64,000 bases of DNA from the NCBI GenBank assembly GCA_001313085.1, contig BBFE01000001.1, positions 101,263 through 165,262 on the forward strand, given 5' to 3'. Made by a program: the position numbers and the translations under genes. Positions 19,457-29,662 of the stretch are shown here, piece by piece (position 1 is the first letter of the stretch; every line of letters starts with the position of its first letter). The DNA is from Paenibacillus sp. JCM 18996 (GTDB lineage: Bacteria > Bacillota > Bacilli > Paenibacillales > NBRC-103111). The notes under the pieces were generated by a model. The model did no database searches. It saw only the letters and a program-made list of their open reading frames with translations, and had not been told where the DNA came from.

Positions 19457-20326
19457 AGATGAAAGCGGATCTCCATTGTCATACGCGCATTTCAGACAAT
19501 TCATTTACAATCCGGGAGGTGATCGAACAGGCGCAGGCGAGCGGGATAGCTTGGCTGGCGATTACCGACACGACACGACAAAAGGGCTGCAGGAGGCGAT
19601 AGGGCTCGGTTCTTCGTACGAAGTGCATATTGTGCCGGGCATAGAGATATCCGCCTATGATAAGGAGCGGGGGTCGCGAGCTCATATTCTCGGACTGTAC
19701 ATCGAACCGGGACATCCGGCGCTTGCGTCTCTCTGCGATCCGATCGTGTCGCGCCGCCATGAGCTGTCGAAGCGGATGGTGGCCAAACTGCAGGCGGCAG
19801 GCTATGACATTTCCTGGGCACAGGTGCAGCGGTATGCTGAAGGAGGAACTGGCGTATATAAGCAGCACATCATGCATGCTCTGCTCGACGCAGGGTATAC
19901 CGACGCATCTACGGGCCGGTCTATAAGAGAATTTTTTGCCCGGCCGGAGAACGGCCGTACAGCCGGTGCAGCCTATCTGCCGATGGAATATGTCGACGCG
20001 GTGGACGCCATCCGCGCGGTGCTCGAGGCCGGCGGGGTGCCGGTCCTCGCCCATCCCGGCCAATTCCGCAATTTTGACGCGTTCCGGCTTGGGTCGATGC
20101 GGGACTGGCGGGCATCGAAGTAAGGCATCCGCTGCACAGTGCGGCCGATGAACGGTTCGCGCGCGAAATCGCTGCCCGCTATAATCTTATAGAGACTGCG
20201 GGCAGCGATTTCCACGGATTCTACGGAGAGAATCCGGACCTTTCCATCGGCAGCTATACCACCGGCGAAGCTGCTGTTTTAGCTCTACAGGCGCGTAAAG
20301 CGGCCATAGCGGGAGGCGGCAGCTGA
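19453..20326 (+). CDS. PHP-domain phosphoesterase, likely cyclic ribose-phosphate hydrolase (PhnPP-like), frameshifted
   Basis: PHP-fold metal-dependent phosphoesterase. Ligand motifs: ADLHCHTRISDN, ITDHDTTKGLQEA (after one missing C near 19567), GIEISAYD, VLAHPGQF, ETAGSDFHGFYGEN. Established: the PHP enzyme Elen0235 (PhnPP) of Eggerthella lenta hydrolyses both esters of phosphoribosyl cyclic phosphate, doing the work of PhnP and more. The position at the end of a C-P lyase operon lacking phnP and phnN supports the same role. A second break near 20085 (one G short) joins RNFDA to VPAWVDAGLAGIEVRHP. ATG 19453 or 19459 is possible. Confidence 0.75.
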
Positions 20327-20361
20327 CCGCTTTTATCCGCAGCCGCAGGTGCTGCGCCGCA

Positions 20362-20411
20362 GGGGCTGTCCCGCAAGTGGTTATGTCCACTTGGACGCAG
20401 CTCTTTTTTTT
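20362..20411 (+). terminator. Terminator of the phn operon
   Basis: Compound hairpin: GGGCTG pairs with CAGCTC and CAAGTGG with CCACTTG, followed by a T run. Confidence 0.8.
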
Positions 20412-20896
20412 GTTTTATAGGAAATTATCATTTTCGGTTGCTGTGGATAAAGTGTCGATAATTTGTAACTGCTGAGTTACCTTCGATTACCTGGGCAGTT
20501 GCATGGATAAGTGTGCGTTTAAATACATTCGTCCACTGACAGATGTTTTTTGCGCAAACCCCCCCGTTTCCTATGCAGTAGATCGCCTTTGCACCCCCCC
20601 GGCGTTATATCGTGTAGAATCGATCCAGTTTCAGCGATATTTCCCTTCTTTAGCGGTTTGACCGCCCGCGGTGCAGAGCCGCCACGCGCCGGAGAACCGC
20701 AAGTTGAAAAAAATTAATGGAAATCATCCATATAATTTGAATTCGATATCAATAGAGCTGCATTTACCTGGAAAACCTCTATCAATATCAACTGTTATTT
20801 TAATAATTGACTGAGAAGGATTGAATTAACGGGTGGTTTTCCAGGTATTTGTATAGGAAAGCATTCAAACAAAGCAAATATCAGCATATTTTCCCG
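20412..20896. other. Intergenic region with repeats, no gene seen
   Basis: Nothing coding is recognisable. It holds two short C runs (C7 at about 20559-20565 and 20593-20599), an AT-rich stretch, and the inverted and dispersed repeat elements listed separately. Confidence 0.5.
20766..20846. repeat. 12-bp inverted repeat
   Basis: ACCTGGAAAACC at 20766-20777 is exactly complementary to GGTTTTCCAGGT at 20835-20846. The 57-base spacer is AT-rich. The right arm also contains TTAACGGG, matching the dispersed repeat family. Confidence 0.7.
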
Positions 20897-21089
20897 TTAA
20901 TCTAAGCAATCCAGTATGCCGCGGGCCAGCACATACCGGACGACCCTTTCACCACTGCCGCATAAAGAAGGGAGAAGCCAGCCTTTTGCACATAAATTTC
21001 TTAACATCTTGACCGCTGTCCTATGATCGATCTCAAATCCAAGATGACTGCACAATGGGACTGTTTATCACTGGCACGAAAAGTACCAC
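20897..21089 (-). CDS. Small hypothetical protein, winged-helix-like, frameshifted
   Basis: About 65 residues. Starting from GTG 21089 behind AGAGGCAAA it reads VVLFVPVINSPIVQS and, after adding one C near 21043, continues HLGFEIDHRTAVKMLRNLC, AKGWLLP, GSGERVVRYVLARG and stops at TAA 20897-20899. The EIDHRTAVKMLRNLCAKGWL part looks like a helix-turn-helix. It could be a truncated remnant of a larger DNA-binding protein rather than a complete gene. It lies just past the terminator of the next small gene. Confidence 0.45.
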
Positions 21090-21098
21090 TTTGCCTCT

Positions 21099-21128
21099 AA
21101 AAAAAAAGACGACTCATTATTGAGCCGT
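21099..21128 (-). terminator. Terminator of the small minus-strand gene
   Basis: GACGGCTCA and TGAGTCGTC form a stem around ATAA, followed by nine T on the minus strand. The stop codon TAA of the small gene is the loop. Confidence 0.85.
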
Positions 21129-21224
21129 CCATGCGAACCGCGGTTCCAGTGTATCAAGCTTACCCAACTTGAGGTTAATTTCCTGAAGCAAATCCAGCAT
21201 TTGAGCGGTTTGCTCATCATCCAA
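21117..21224 (-). CDS. 35-residue hypothetical protein
   Basis: Tiny gene with all signals: AGAGGTGG, five-base spacing, start TTG 21224, stop TAA 21117-21119, and a strong terminator. The product reads LDDEQTAQMLDLLQEINLKL then GKLDTLEPRFAWTAQ, an amphipathic helix with leucine heptads. I recognise no family. A short coiled-coil or regulatory peptide is possible. Confidence 0.55.
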   Translation of the reverse strand: MDDEQTAQMLDLLQEINLKLGKLDTLEPRFAWTAQ

Positions 21225-21465
21225 TTATACCACCTCTACGTTTAATTTTATCATGCTCGGACTGAGCCGCCAACGACTAATTTTCCGCCGGTCGCCAGGG
21301 TGCGGAATGAACGGTTACGGAATTTTATGTGCTTTCCTGAAGCTCAGCTCAGCCTCTTCTTTCTGCACGCTGCAGTGGAGTAGCGTTTTTTTCGCGCGGG
21401 ACAGTATATTGGAATAAGAGCATAAAATTCATATGACATTAGAAGACAGGATGGGTGATGGACCA

Positions 21466-22656
21466 ATGATACATATGCCAAAAAAAATCCTTTGTCTTGG
21501 AATTGCTTCCTTTTATATCGGTATTATTTCTTGTGGAGTTTGTCAGGGGGGCCTTCCTGGTCTCGTTTTTGCCTACATACGCTGTCGATCAATTGGGGTT
21601 TACCGTGGCAGCCGTCGGGATCGCCGTATCGGTCCATTATTTGTTTGACACTTTCGTGAAATCCGTTGCAGGTTACCTGTTGGATCGGCTTTCGATTAGG
21701 CTTATAATAAATACAGGTTTGTTAATATCATTAATCGGATTGTACGCTATGAAGAACGCTTTCCAATTATGGCTGTTAATCGCGGCGGCCGCTTTGTTCG
21801 CTATCGGCATATCTCCGATTTGGCTCATCTGTCTAAGCAAAGTGACCTCGCAGCACCGCGCCGCGCAGATGGGCATATTATATACCTTCTGGCTGGTCGG
21901 ATTGGGCTCCGGCCCTGTAATCATGAACTTTGTGATTGATAAAAGCTACAACCTCTCCTACTGGCTCATGATTGGATTGTGGGCGGCTGCGTGGCTCTTG
22001 TCGTTAAGGATTAACAACCGTACGGAATCGATACCGGAGACGATTGCCCTCGGCAAGCAGCTGTCCATGCTTTGGGAGCGGCTGAGCGGTCTTGGGTCAT
22101 TGCTGCCTGGCATGATTCTGCAAACGGCGGCCGCAGGGATTCTGGTGCCCGTCCTGCCCGGTTTTGCTTCAAAAAAAAGCTCGGGCTGCATTATTCCCAA
22201 TATTCATACCTTTTACTCATAGGCGGCGTTTTTTACTGTTATTTTTTTTGATACCGATGGGTAAATTGTCTGATAAGTGGGGACGAAAATGGTTTCTGAT
22301 TCTGGGCTTTACCGGTTTTTTTCCGTCTCCCTTTTCAGCCTGACCTTCGTCTCTACACTGTGGCAGGCTTTAGCGAGTGCGGCCGTGCTCGGTTTTTTTC
22401 TTATTCGGCTGTGCTTCCCGCCTGGAACGCTCTTCTGGCACAGTATGTCCCGCAGGAGCAGCAGGGAACGGGATGGGGGGTTTTCTCCAGCGTGGAAGGG
22501 ATTGGCGTTGTGATCGGCCCCATCATCGGCGGATGGCTGGCCGACCGTTATCACGAAGGTGTTTCCATCTGGGTAAGCGCCGTTATCCTGGGATGTATCG
22601 CTCTTTATTATCTTCTGTTCCCGCCTAACGGTGCATGGAAAAAGCTAGGCACTTAA
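21466..22656 (+). CDS. MFS transporter, frameshifted
   Basis: Twelve-helix major facilitator. Repaired start MIHMPKKSFVLELLPFISVLFLVEFVRG, the A-motif-like region around FVKSVAGYLLDRLSIR, ISPIWLICLSKVTSQHRAAQMG, second-half GKLSDKWGRKWFLILGF (motif A repeat), and PQEQQGTGWGVFSSVEGIGVVIGPIIGGWLADRY. Breaks at A8 21480-21487, A8 near 22171, T8 near 22242, T7 near 22317 and T7 near 22394. The substrate is unknown. The next two genes modify polysaccharide and make glycolipid, so export of an envelope component is conceivable. ATG 21433 is an alternative start. Confidence 0.8.
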
Positions 22657-22678
22657 CTTGGGAAGGAGCATGAATGTC

Positions 22679-24064
22679 ATGAATCACATTGTCAAAGTCA
22701 TCATTATTTTATTGACTATTTATGCCATTATTCCCACTCTCCTCATACGTATATTCGGCTTCGGCGTCTTTAGAAAGGGTAAAAACAGCCCGGGGATCGC
22801 ATTAACTTTCGACGACGGCCCGGACCTTGAATTTACACCTCGTCTACTTGACCTCCTGGCACGCTATAAAATCAGGGCTACGTTCTTTGTCCTCGGGTCG
22901 AAGGCCGAACGGCTTCCGGAGATCATCCAACGTATGCATAACGAAGGTCATCTGATCGGAGTCCATAATTATATGCATTGGTCTAACGCCATCATGTCTC
23001 CCTGGAAGGTGAGAAAACAGTTAGACCACTCGGTGCATATTATCGAACAGATTATCGGGAAAAGGCCGGTCTACTACCGTCCACCTTGGGGAGTGATCAA
23101 CTTGTTCGATTTCCTTCTGTTAAAAAAGGTTTCGCATGGTGCTCTGGTCGATTATCGTCGGAGACTGGAACAGCAGGGGCGGGAAGGATAAAATCGGGCA
23201 AAGATTACTTTCTCAGCTGAGGGATGGGGCAGTTATCCTTCTTCATGACAGCGGGCAAACCCTCGGCGCCGATCAGGATGCTCCCAGGCATATGCTTGAA
23301 GCATTAGAGGAGTTCCTGGAGCAAACCTCTCTGCAGGGATATTCATTTGTTACGATTGACGAGAAAATCAGAGTGGAAGTGCGGAACGGACAGAAAGCTT
23401 TAAGCTGGCAAAAAAAGGCTGCTGGTAGCGGTTTGGCTGAAGTGGGAGCACTTATTTCATATCTTGTTTAAAGTAAAGCCAATCGATCCGGAAAACTTGA
23501 TTTTGCAGAGCAGGCTGTGTACATACCGCGGAAAAAACCATTGTGCTGGAGGATGGGGAACAACTGCGCAAAGGGGACCGGGTCGTCGAGCTTCATCTGA
23601 ATAACGAAATGCTGTTCAAAATGGCCAGAGAGGCCCGTTCGATGGTACAGCTTGCGGTCCAGATGAAAAGGGCGGTACAGGTGCTGATGCCCAAAATCGA
23701 AGAATGGATCTTCAAAAAATCCCAACTATGGGGAGATCAAAGGAGTTTACGGCATTACAATGGTTTACCGGGGCACCAGGCAGCTAGGATTTACCGTTGC
23801 CGATTTATCCAAAGGGATGTTTTATTTCTTTACCCGGCTTTACTTGCATCTCTTGCTTTCTATCATCACCTATGGCAGAAAAAAAGATTGGAAGTCAAAG
23901 GCGACCTTCTGACTCCCAAGGTGGTGGCTATTTCGGTTAAGGAGCTGAGGAGAATCTATCGGCCGGAGCAGGAGCAGGAAATCACGGCGCGGCGCAGACT
24001 GTTCCATCTTTCTCCGGTTATGAAGAGAGAGTGTGCCAGTAGTTTAAGAGAGGAGGCCTTCTGA
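22679..24064 (+). CDS. Polysaccharide deacetylase with C-terminal YkoP-like domain, frameshifted
   Basis: Membrane-anchored NodB-type carbohydrate esterase. N-terminal helix VKVIIILLTIYAIIPTLL, then the metal-binding TFDDGPD, GHLIGVHNYMHW (H-x-H), RPVYYRPPWG, WSIIVGDW and DGAVILLHDSG. After breaks near 23125, A6 near 23410, near 23535, near 23700 and near 23890, it continues with about 200 residues (ENLILQSRLCTYRGK, LEDGEQLRKGDRVVELHLNN, VYGITMVYRGTRQLGFTVAD, GDLLTPKVVAISVKELRR) that resemble the YkoP domain. Start 22679 has GGAAGGAG ten bases upstream. The glycosyltransferase ATG overlaps its end. Confidence 0.75.
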
Positions 24065-25248
24065 TGACAAATCGCACACCACGGATTCTTATTCTCACCG
24101 CCTCCTATGGAGATGGGCATTGGCAGGCGTCCTGGGCGCTGGAACAGGCTTTTCATAGTCAGGGAATCGAGGACATCCGGATCATGGATCTGATGGAAGA
24201 AGCTCATCCTTTACTGAACGGGCTTTCCGCATGGTTATACAAAAAAAAGCCCTCTGTTGTCCAGGTTCGGCCTCGATTATTACGGTTGGAGCTACTATCT
24301 CACTCGGGAACGGAAGCATCTCGGCCCGCTGTATAAATATTTCAATTTTCTTGGTAGAAACAAATTGTTGGAAGAAATCCGGAATGAGCGCCTCGATGCT
24401 ATCGTCAGCACATTTCCGTTCGGCGCCGCTCCTCAGGTTTGCCGCGATTCGGCGATTCGCACCTATACCGTGATTACCGATTACGCACTGCATGCTCGCT
24501 GGCTTCATCCTTTTACGGACAAGTACTATGTTGCAACGGAGGAGCTTAAGGAGCAGATCGTGAACAGGGGAGTTCCCCGAAACTGCATTGAGGTGAGCGG
24601 CATTCCGATCAGGGAAGCGTTTTATGAGGAAGAGCCTTTACGGGGGAACGGATTCAGCGAATCGTTGGACATGAAGCGGCAGACCGTTCTCCTACTGGCC
24701 GGCTCCTTTCATGTGGATAGAGAGATCATAGAAACGGTGAATGCGATACTAGCGCTCGGCGGGTGCCAGCTGGCGGTCGTTTGCGGCCGGAACGAAAAGC
24801 TCCGCATGAAGCTGAGAGAGCATTGCCCGGCCCAGCCGGACCTCCATATCTTCGGATTTGTCGAAAATATGCATGAATTAATGGCGGTCTCCACCTGTAT
24901 AGTAACGAAAGCCGGAGGGCTCACGCTGTCGGAGGCGCTGGTCTTGCGGATTCCGCTGTTTATATTCAGCCGTTCGGCGGGCAGGAAAGAGAGAACGCTT
25001 TGTTCTTCCAGCGCAAGGAGATGGCTTTCCTCTCGGGCAGCATAGGCGAGCTGGCGGCTCAAATCGGCAGATTTCTGTCGGATCCCTCTTATGCGGAAGA
25101 AGTCAAACGCAGGATGGAGCCGCTGTCGAAGCGGCAGGGGGCCGAATTCATCGTGAGGGATATACTTGGTACTTTGCAGGAGGGAGTGTCCGGGACAGTC
25201 ACTGAGCACAGCGTGAAGCAGGGAGCCAGTCCCGATTATAGTGTGTAG
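24064..25248 (+). CDS. UgtP/MGDG-synthase-like glycosyltransferase, frameshifted
   Basis: GT28-type glycosyltransferase resembling diacylglycerol glucosyltransferases. N-terminal ILILTASYGDGHWQASWAL, the acceptor domain with LLSRFGLDYYGWSYYLTRE, VSTFPFGAAPQV and YTVITDYALHARWLHP, and the donor site FVENMHELMAVSTCIVTKAGGLTLSEALVLRIP followed by PFGGQERENALFF. Breaks at A8 24241-24248 (A7 gives YKKSPLL) and near 24972. Known relatives make membrane glycolipids or anchor lipids for lipoteichoic acid. Together with the upstream deacetylase and MFS genes this forms an envelope cluster. Confidence 0.82.
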
Positions 25249-25332
25249 GCAAATCTCAGAACACTTTAATCCTACCGTAAAATTTTCTATGATAGAATAG
25301 ACAGGAATAGCTGATATACGAGGAGGGTACAT

Positions 25333-26480
25333 ATGAAATTTCTGCTGGCTCCAGACTCTTTTAAAGGTACGATTACGTCTCAACAGGCGATAGAGCTGCT
25401 GCAAGAATCCGCAATCAAGCATTTTCCCGATGCGCAGTTTCTGCAGGTTCCAGTGGCGGACGGCGGAGAAGGAACCGTGGAAAGCCTGGTGTGGGCAACC
25501 GGAGGCCAGATTCGCACCGTTGCGGTGACGGATCCTTTAGGAAGGCCTGTTCAGGCTAACTACGCGGTGACGCCGGATAACAAGGCGATTATCGAGATGG
25601 CCAAAGCGTCCGGCCTCCCGCTGCTTGCTCCCGAGGAACGCAATCCGCTGCTTACCACTTCCTATGGCACGGGGGAGCTGGTGAAGGCCGCTTTGGATGA
25701 GGGTATACGCGACTTTTATATAGCCTTGGGCGGCAGTGCGACGAACGAAGGAGGAACGGGCTTCGCCCAGGCGCTGGGCGTCAAGTTCCTCGACAGGCAT
25801 GGCAAATCGATCGGCATGGGGATTGGAAGAAGGATCAAGCAGATTCACCGAATCGATAGGGACGGAGTGGATCCCCGAATCCTCGAGAGCAAGATCACCG
25901 TCATCTGCGATGTGAACAACCCGCTGACCGGTCCGGACGGCGCGACTTATATTTACGGGCCGCAGAAGGGAGCGACGCCCGGCATGCAGGTAGAGCTCGA
26001 GTCCGGCATGATGCATTATGCGAATGTCATCCAGCGTGAGTTCGGGGTGGATATAACGGAAATGGCGGGAGCGGCGCTGCCGGGGGCTTAGGCGCTGCCT
26101 TAGTCGTCTTCTTTAAAGCGCAGCTTAAGCCAGGGATTGACGCGGTCCTGGATTTTGTGCGGTTTGACGATTTGCTGCACGATGTCGATCTGGTGATCAC
26201 GGGGGAAGGGTGCATAGACGGGCAATCCGTTTTCGGCAAAGCGCCTATTGGTATTGCCGCCCGCGCCAAGAAGCACAATATCCCCGTAGTGGCGATGGCG
26301 GGCATCATGGGACAAGGCGCCGAAGCGGTATATCAACACGGCATTGACAGCATTATGGTGACGGTGAACAGGACCATGGGTCTAGATGAAGCTTTGGCCA
26401 GGTCGGTCGAGCTCTTCCGTGACGCTTCCGATAGAATGTTCCGCATGCTGAAGGTCGGGATGTGTTTGAACGGTGAGTGA
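25333..26480 (+). CDS. Glycerate kinase (GarK/GlxK family), frameshifted
   Basis: Phosphorylates D-glycerate to phosphoglycerate. N-terminal LLAPDSFKGTITSQQA, VADGGEGTVESLV, ALGGSATNEGGTGFAQALG, CDVNNPLTGPDGATYIYGPQKGA, and after a single break near 26088 (one G short) GGLGAALV, LVITGEGCIDGQSVFGKAP and PVVAMAGIMG. All are class I glycerate kinase signatures, and the length fits. Start ATG 25333 has GAGGAGGG upstream, and TAGAAT at 25293 could be its -10 element. Monocistronic. Confidence 0.9.
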
Positions 26481-26670
26481 GGCTGTCATAGATGGGGATT
26501 GGTCCGATGTTAAGTATCGACTTGAGATACTGTTGCAACGTTCACCCGCTTAAATTGTCGCGGCAAACTGCGGCAAACCTGGGTTGCTTCGAAATTTATG
26601 CGTATAATCGGCTGGGGGCCAGGAAATAGTAATCTTTGGCAGTAAAAAACAATTCAAGGAGTGAACCCCA

Positions 26671-27698
26671 ATGCCGTACGGCGCGCACGAAACGATGGAA
26701 GTGCATGAGATTTTGATGGAGAAAATCAATGCGATTACCCATTTCAACCTTTACGCGAAAGAAACGCAAAACCCGCAGCTGCAGGACATGATCGCACGCC
26801 ACCAGCAGGAGGAGATCCTGTCGTATAATGAAATTGTGGCATACATACGAGAAAACAAAGGGTTTTCCCCGATTCCGCCTAATACGGACATCAAAGGGGT
26901 CAGCGAGCAGCAGATTCAATACGGCTTGAACAAACCGCCGCAGTTTGCGCCGCAGTCCGACGCCTCATTGAGCGACGAAGAGATTGCGATCGCTATGCTG
27001 TTGTGCCATAAAAAACGGTGCCCGGAATGCTGCTTGGCTTCCCTGGAGTGCGCCGATCCCAATCTGCGCCGGATGCTGCAGAACAGTTCGGCATCCTGCG
27101 CCAATCAGGCGTACGAGGTGTTCCTGTTGATGAATGAGCAGGGATTGTACCAGGTTCCGACATTGAAAAAACCAGACTGCCGAAACGTTCCTTCACAGCT
27201 ACCAGCCGGCAAACGAAGCTCTTGAGGCCCAATACGCGGAACAAGCCGGGGGTAACGCAGGGTACGGCGGACAAGCAGCAGGATTTGCGAGCCAATCCAG
27301 TGGTAACATAGGATATGCCGGACAAACGGCGGGATATCTGAACCAATCCGGAAGAAACATGGGATTCAGCGGACAAAGTGCGGCGTATGCCAGCCAATCC
27401 GGACGAAGTATGGGATATGGTGAACAAATGCCGGGCTACGCAGGCCAATCCGCTTACGGCAACGAAAATTATGCCAACCCGAACATGGCCGGCAGCGGCA
27501 GTATGATGAGCAGTAGTCTGAATGCAGGTTCCAGAAAAAAGCGTCCTGTACGGCGATTCCGCGCAGTACGGAGGAATGCAGGGATATGGAGCTTCTACAT
27601 ATCCGACCGCAGGCCGCGGCGGTTCCTCCGCCCAGAACCAGGCAAGCCGCGCTTCGGTGTATGGCAACCCGAACGCACAAGGCTCGATGCCGCAGTAA
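26671..27698 (+). CDS. CotF-like spore coat protein with Gly/Gln/Ser/Tyr-rich repeat tail, frameshifted
   Basis: N-terminal ferritin-like helical domain of the CotF type: EVHEILMEKINAITHFNLY, QNPQLQDMIARHQQEEILSYNEIV, LECADPNLRRMLQNSS and QAYEVFLLMNEQGLYQVP. The C-terminal third carries four 17-residue repeats of the form GYxGQxAGYxxQSGxxM, then a YGGMQGYGASTYPTAGRGG tail and stop at 27698. Breaks: A6 near 27169 should be A5, A6 near 27534 disturbs the tail, and the segment HKKRCPECCL near 27010 may be a compensating pair of errors (A run over-called, G run under-called). Start is ATG 26671 behind CAAGGAGTGAACCCC. The role in the spore coat is inferred from the family. Confidence 0.75.
27260..27463 (+). 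repeat. Four 51-bp repeats in the coat-protein gene
   Basis: Units start at 27260, 27311, 27362 and 27413 and encode GYGGQAAGFASQSSGNI, GYAGQTAGYLNQSGRNM, GFSGQSAAYASQSGRSM and GYGEQMPGYAGQSAYGN. They are in register at the protein level and diverged at DNA level. Confidence 0.8.
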
Positions 27699-27784
27699 TC
27701 AGTCAAACATCAATAATTGAACTCACAGCAGGCTGCCGGCGGACTCCGCCTGGCAGCCTTAAACGTAATCAGGAGGTTATTCGT

Positions 27785-28161
27785 ATGCAGCCATATTCGC
27801 AAAAGCCGCAGCAAGGAATGAGCTTACAGCAAATGCCTTTAAGCACTCAAGAGCCAAACAGAAATTGGGGAGACTTTTCCTCGCAGGCAGCGATGCCGCA
27901 AAATCCGGCGGGTGATGATAATCTGCACCAAGCGCTGGAGCGGGCAGGCGCAGGCAACTTTGCGCAGCAATTGCAGCAAATCGCTCAGCAGCTTCAATTT
28001 TTTTAATGGAACGTCTCCATTACGCACAGAATCAAGTACAAACCCAAGCGCAAGCACAGCTTCGCGAGTTTCAGCAAATCCAGCAGGAGATAGCCATGGC
28101 CGTGCAGCAGCTGCAGCAAGCTCAAATGTCCGCCGGCACTCAGCCAAACATGAGGCAATAA
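27785..28161 (+). CDS. Glutamine-rich coiled-coil protein, frameshifted
   Basis: About 125 residues, extremely Gln-rich: SLQQMPLSTQEPNRNWGDF, then FAQQLQQIAQQLQFLMERLHYA and a helix of Gln/Ala heptads (QLREFQQIQQEIAMAVQQL) ending NMRQ. One break: T7 at 27999-28005 should be T5. Start ATG 27785 follows AGGAGGTTATTCGT. It lies directly behind the CotF-like gene with the same Gln bias, so co-expression in sporulation is likely but unproven. No known domain. Confidence 0.65.
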
Positions 28162-28196
28162 CGACAACCAGGTTAACGCTCAACGAAGTAGATCGA

Positions 28197-28237
28197 GGAC
28201 AGATCGCCGCAGGCAGTCTGTCCTTCTGTTTTTTTTA
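28197..28237 (+). terminator. Terminator after the coat-gene pair
   Basis: GGACAGA pairs with TCTGTCC, followed by TTCTG and eight T. Confidence 0.8.
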
Positions 28238-28394
28238 TCGGCGTCAAGATTGCCCACGTCAAGAGACAAATATAAAAAAAAGAGGAGAAAGATTTAAGAG
28301 TTCGAAAAAATACCTTTATAATGATATAATAACCTGAGACGAAAATGGCCGGTTCGGTTACAACAGTGTGATTTTAACTTCAAAGGTGAGATGA

Positions 28395-29146
28395 ATGGCG
28401 CAAAGCAACATTGGCATGAAAACAAACGCGGTCCAGGCAAGGGATGAATTGAGTTTTTTTAACAGGGGTAAAAGACTGCGTCCCCACGTTATTGGGATAT
28501 CTAAGCATCGGATTTGCGGCAGGGGTGGTCGAGAAAACGGCAGGGCTCAGCATACCTGAAATTGCCTTGCTGTCGCTGCTGCTTTATGCCGGGTCCGCAC
28601 AGTTTATATTTGCGGGAATGTTTGCGGCGAGCAGCCCGGCTTTTTTCTATTATTTTTTACTATCTTTTTTTGTAAATATCCGGCATCTGCTGCTGAGTGC
28701 GGCGGTGTCTCCCTTTTTTTCGGAATTATTCGCCTCTGAAAAAAAATATGCTGATAGGCTCTCAGCTGACGGACGAGACTTTCGGTGTGGCGATCTACCG
28801 TTTAACCAACGAAATGCACAATAAAGATAAATGGATGCTCGGCCTGAACATTACAGCCCATATCAATTGGTTTGCTGCGAATATAGCCGGGGCTTTTTTT
28901 AGGAGCGTGGATCCCTTCACCTGAAAAAAATACGGTCTCGATTTCGCTTTGCCGGCCATGTTCATCGGACTTCTCGTGCTGCAATTCATAAGCCGCAAGA
29001 AAGTGATTCTGGATTTGCTCGTTGTCGCGGGAGCGGTCGCGTTATTTGTAGCCTTCAGCTTTGTTTTATCAGGATACATCGCCGTTATTGCGGCCACTGT
29101 TTTAGCAGCATGTCTGGGGATGGTGTTGGAAAAAAAATGGAAATAA
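28395..29146 (+). CDS. azlC: AzlC-family branched-chain amino acid exporter subunit, frameshifted
   Basis: Large subunit of the two-component AzlCD exporter. Repaired sequence: DELSFLTGVKDCVPTLLGYL, SIGFAAGVVEKTAGLSIPEI, LYAGSAQFIFAGMFAASS, FFVNIRHLLLSAAVSPFF (family motif), LIGSQLTDETFGVAIYRL and HINWFAANIAGAFLGAWIP. Breaks: T7 near 28455 (T6), A7 near 28740, T7 near 28896 and A8 near 28924. Start ATG 28395 has AAAGGTGAG. Overlaps azlD by ten bases. In Bacillus the pair confers 4-azaleucine resistance. Confidence 0.88.
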
Positions 29147-29465
29147 GACAGCAGGTTCTTTGGATTATTATAGGCACAGCTCTTGTCACGTTCATTCCGA
29201 GGGTTCTTCCGCTGGTTGTTTTTTTAGCCGTATTCAGCTGCCGAACTGGGCGCTTCGCTTCCTGAATTTTGTGCCGGTTGCAGTAATGGCAGCGCTGGTC
29301 GCACAGGAGTTATTAACTTACAACAATAAAATGGTGCCTCTTGTCCATAACGAGAAATTATTGGCTTTAATTCCAACGTTTGTGGCGGCAATCTTGACGA
29401 GGAGCCTGTTATGTACCGTTGTGGCGGGGATTCTGTCTATGATGGCGCTCAGGTTGGCGTTTTGA
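29137..29465 (+). CDS. azlD: AzlD-family exporter subunit, frameshifted
   Basis: Small partner of AzlC with four helices. MEIRQQVLWIIIGTALVTF, IPRVLPLVV, then after T7 near 29220 is shortened, SRIQLPNWALRFLNFVPVAVMAALV, and LLALIPTFVAAILTRSLLCTVVAGILSM. The RVLPL and LNFVPVAVMAALVAQELL motifs are typical. Followed by a terminator. Confidence 0.88.
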
Positions 29466-29511
29466 CGGCATATCGTTGTTAATGCGGGAAGTGTCGTATA
29501 TTGAATGGTAA

Positions 29512-29542
29512 AACACCATCGATCAGTCGATGGTGTTTTTTT
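29512..29542 (+). terminator. Terminator after azlCD
   Basis: ACACCATCGA and TCGATGGTGT form a perfect 10-bp stem with loop TCAG, then T6-7. Confidence 0.9.
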
Positions 29543-29662
29543 GAGTTCGTCTTATCCTAAATCGTGGAGCGCCGGCCATTTAAATTCCAGTATATGGTAT
29601 ACTAATTAAACGCAAAAGGTGTGTCGATCATTGATGTGAACCTATTTAAAGGAGGATTCTTT

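Noticed and set aside
20559..20599. C7 runs near 20560 and 20595 as slippage-based phase-variation tracts
   Set aside because: They lie in non-coding sequence with no promoter or frame that their length would switch.
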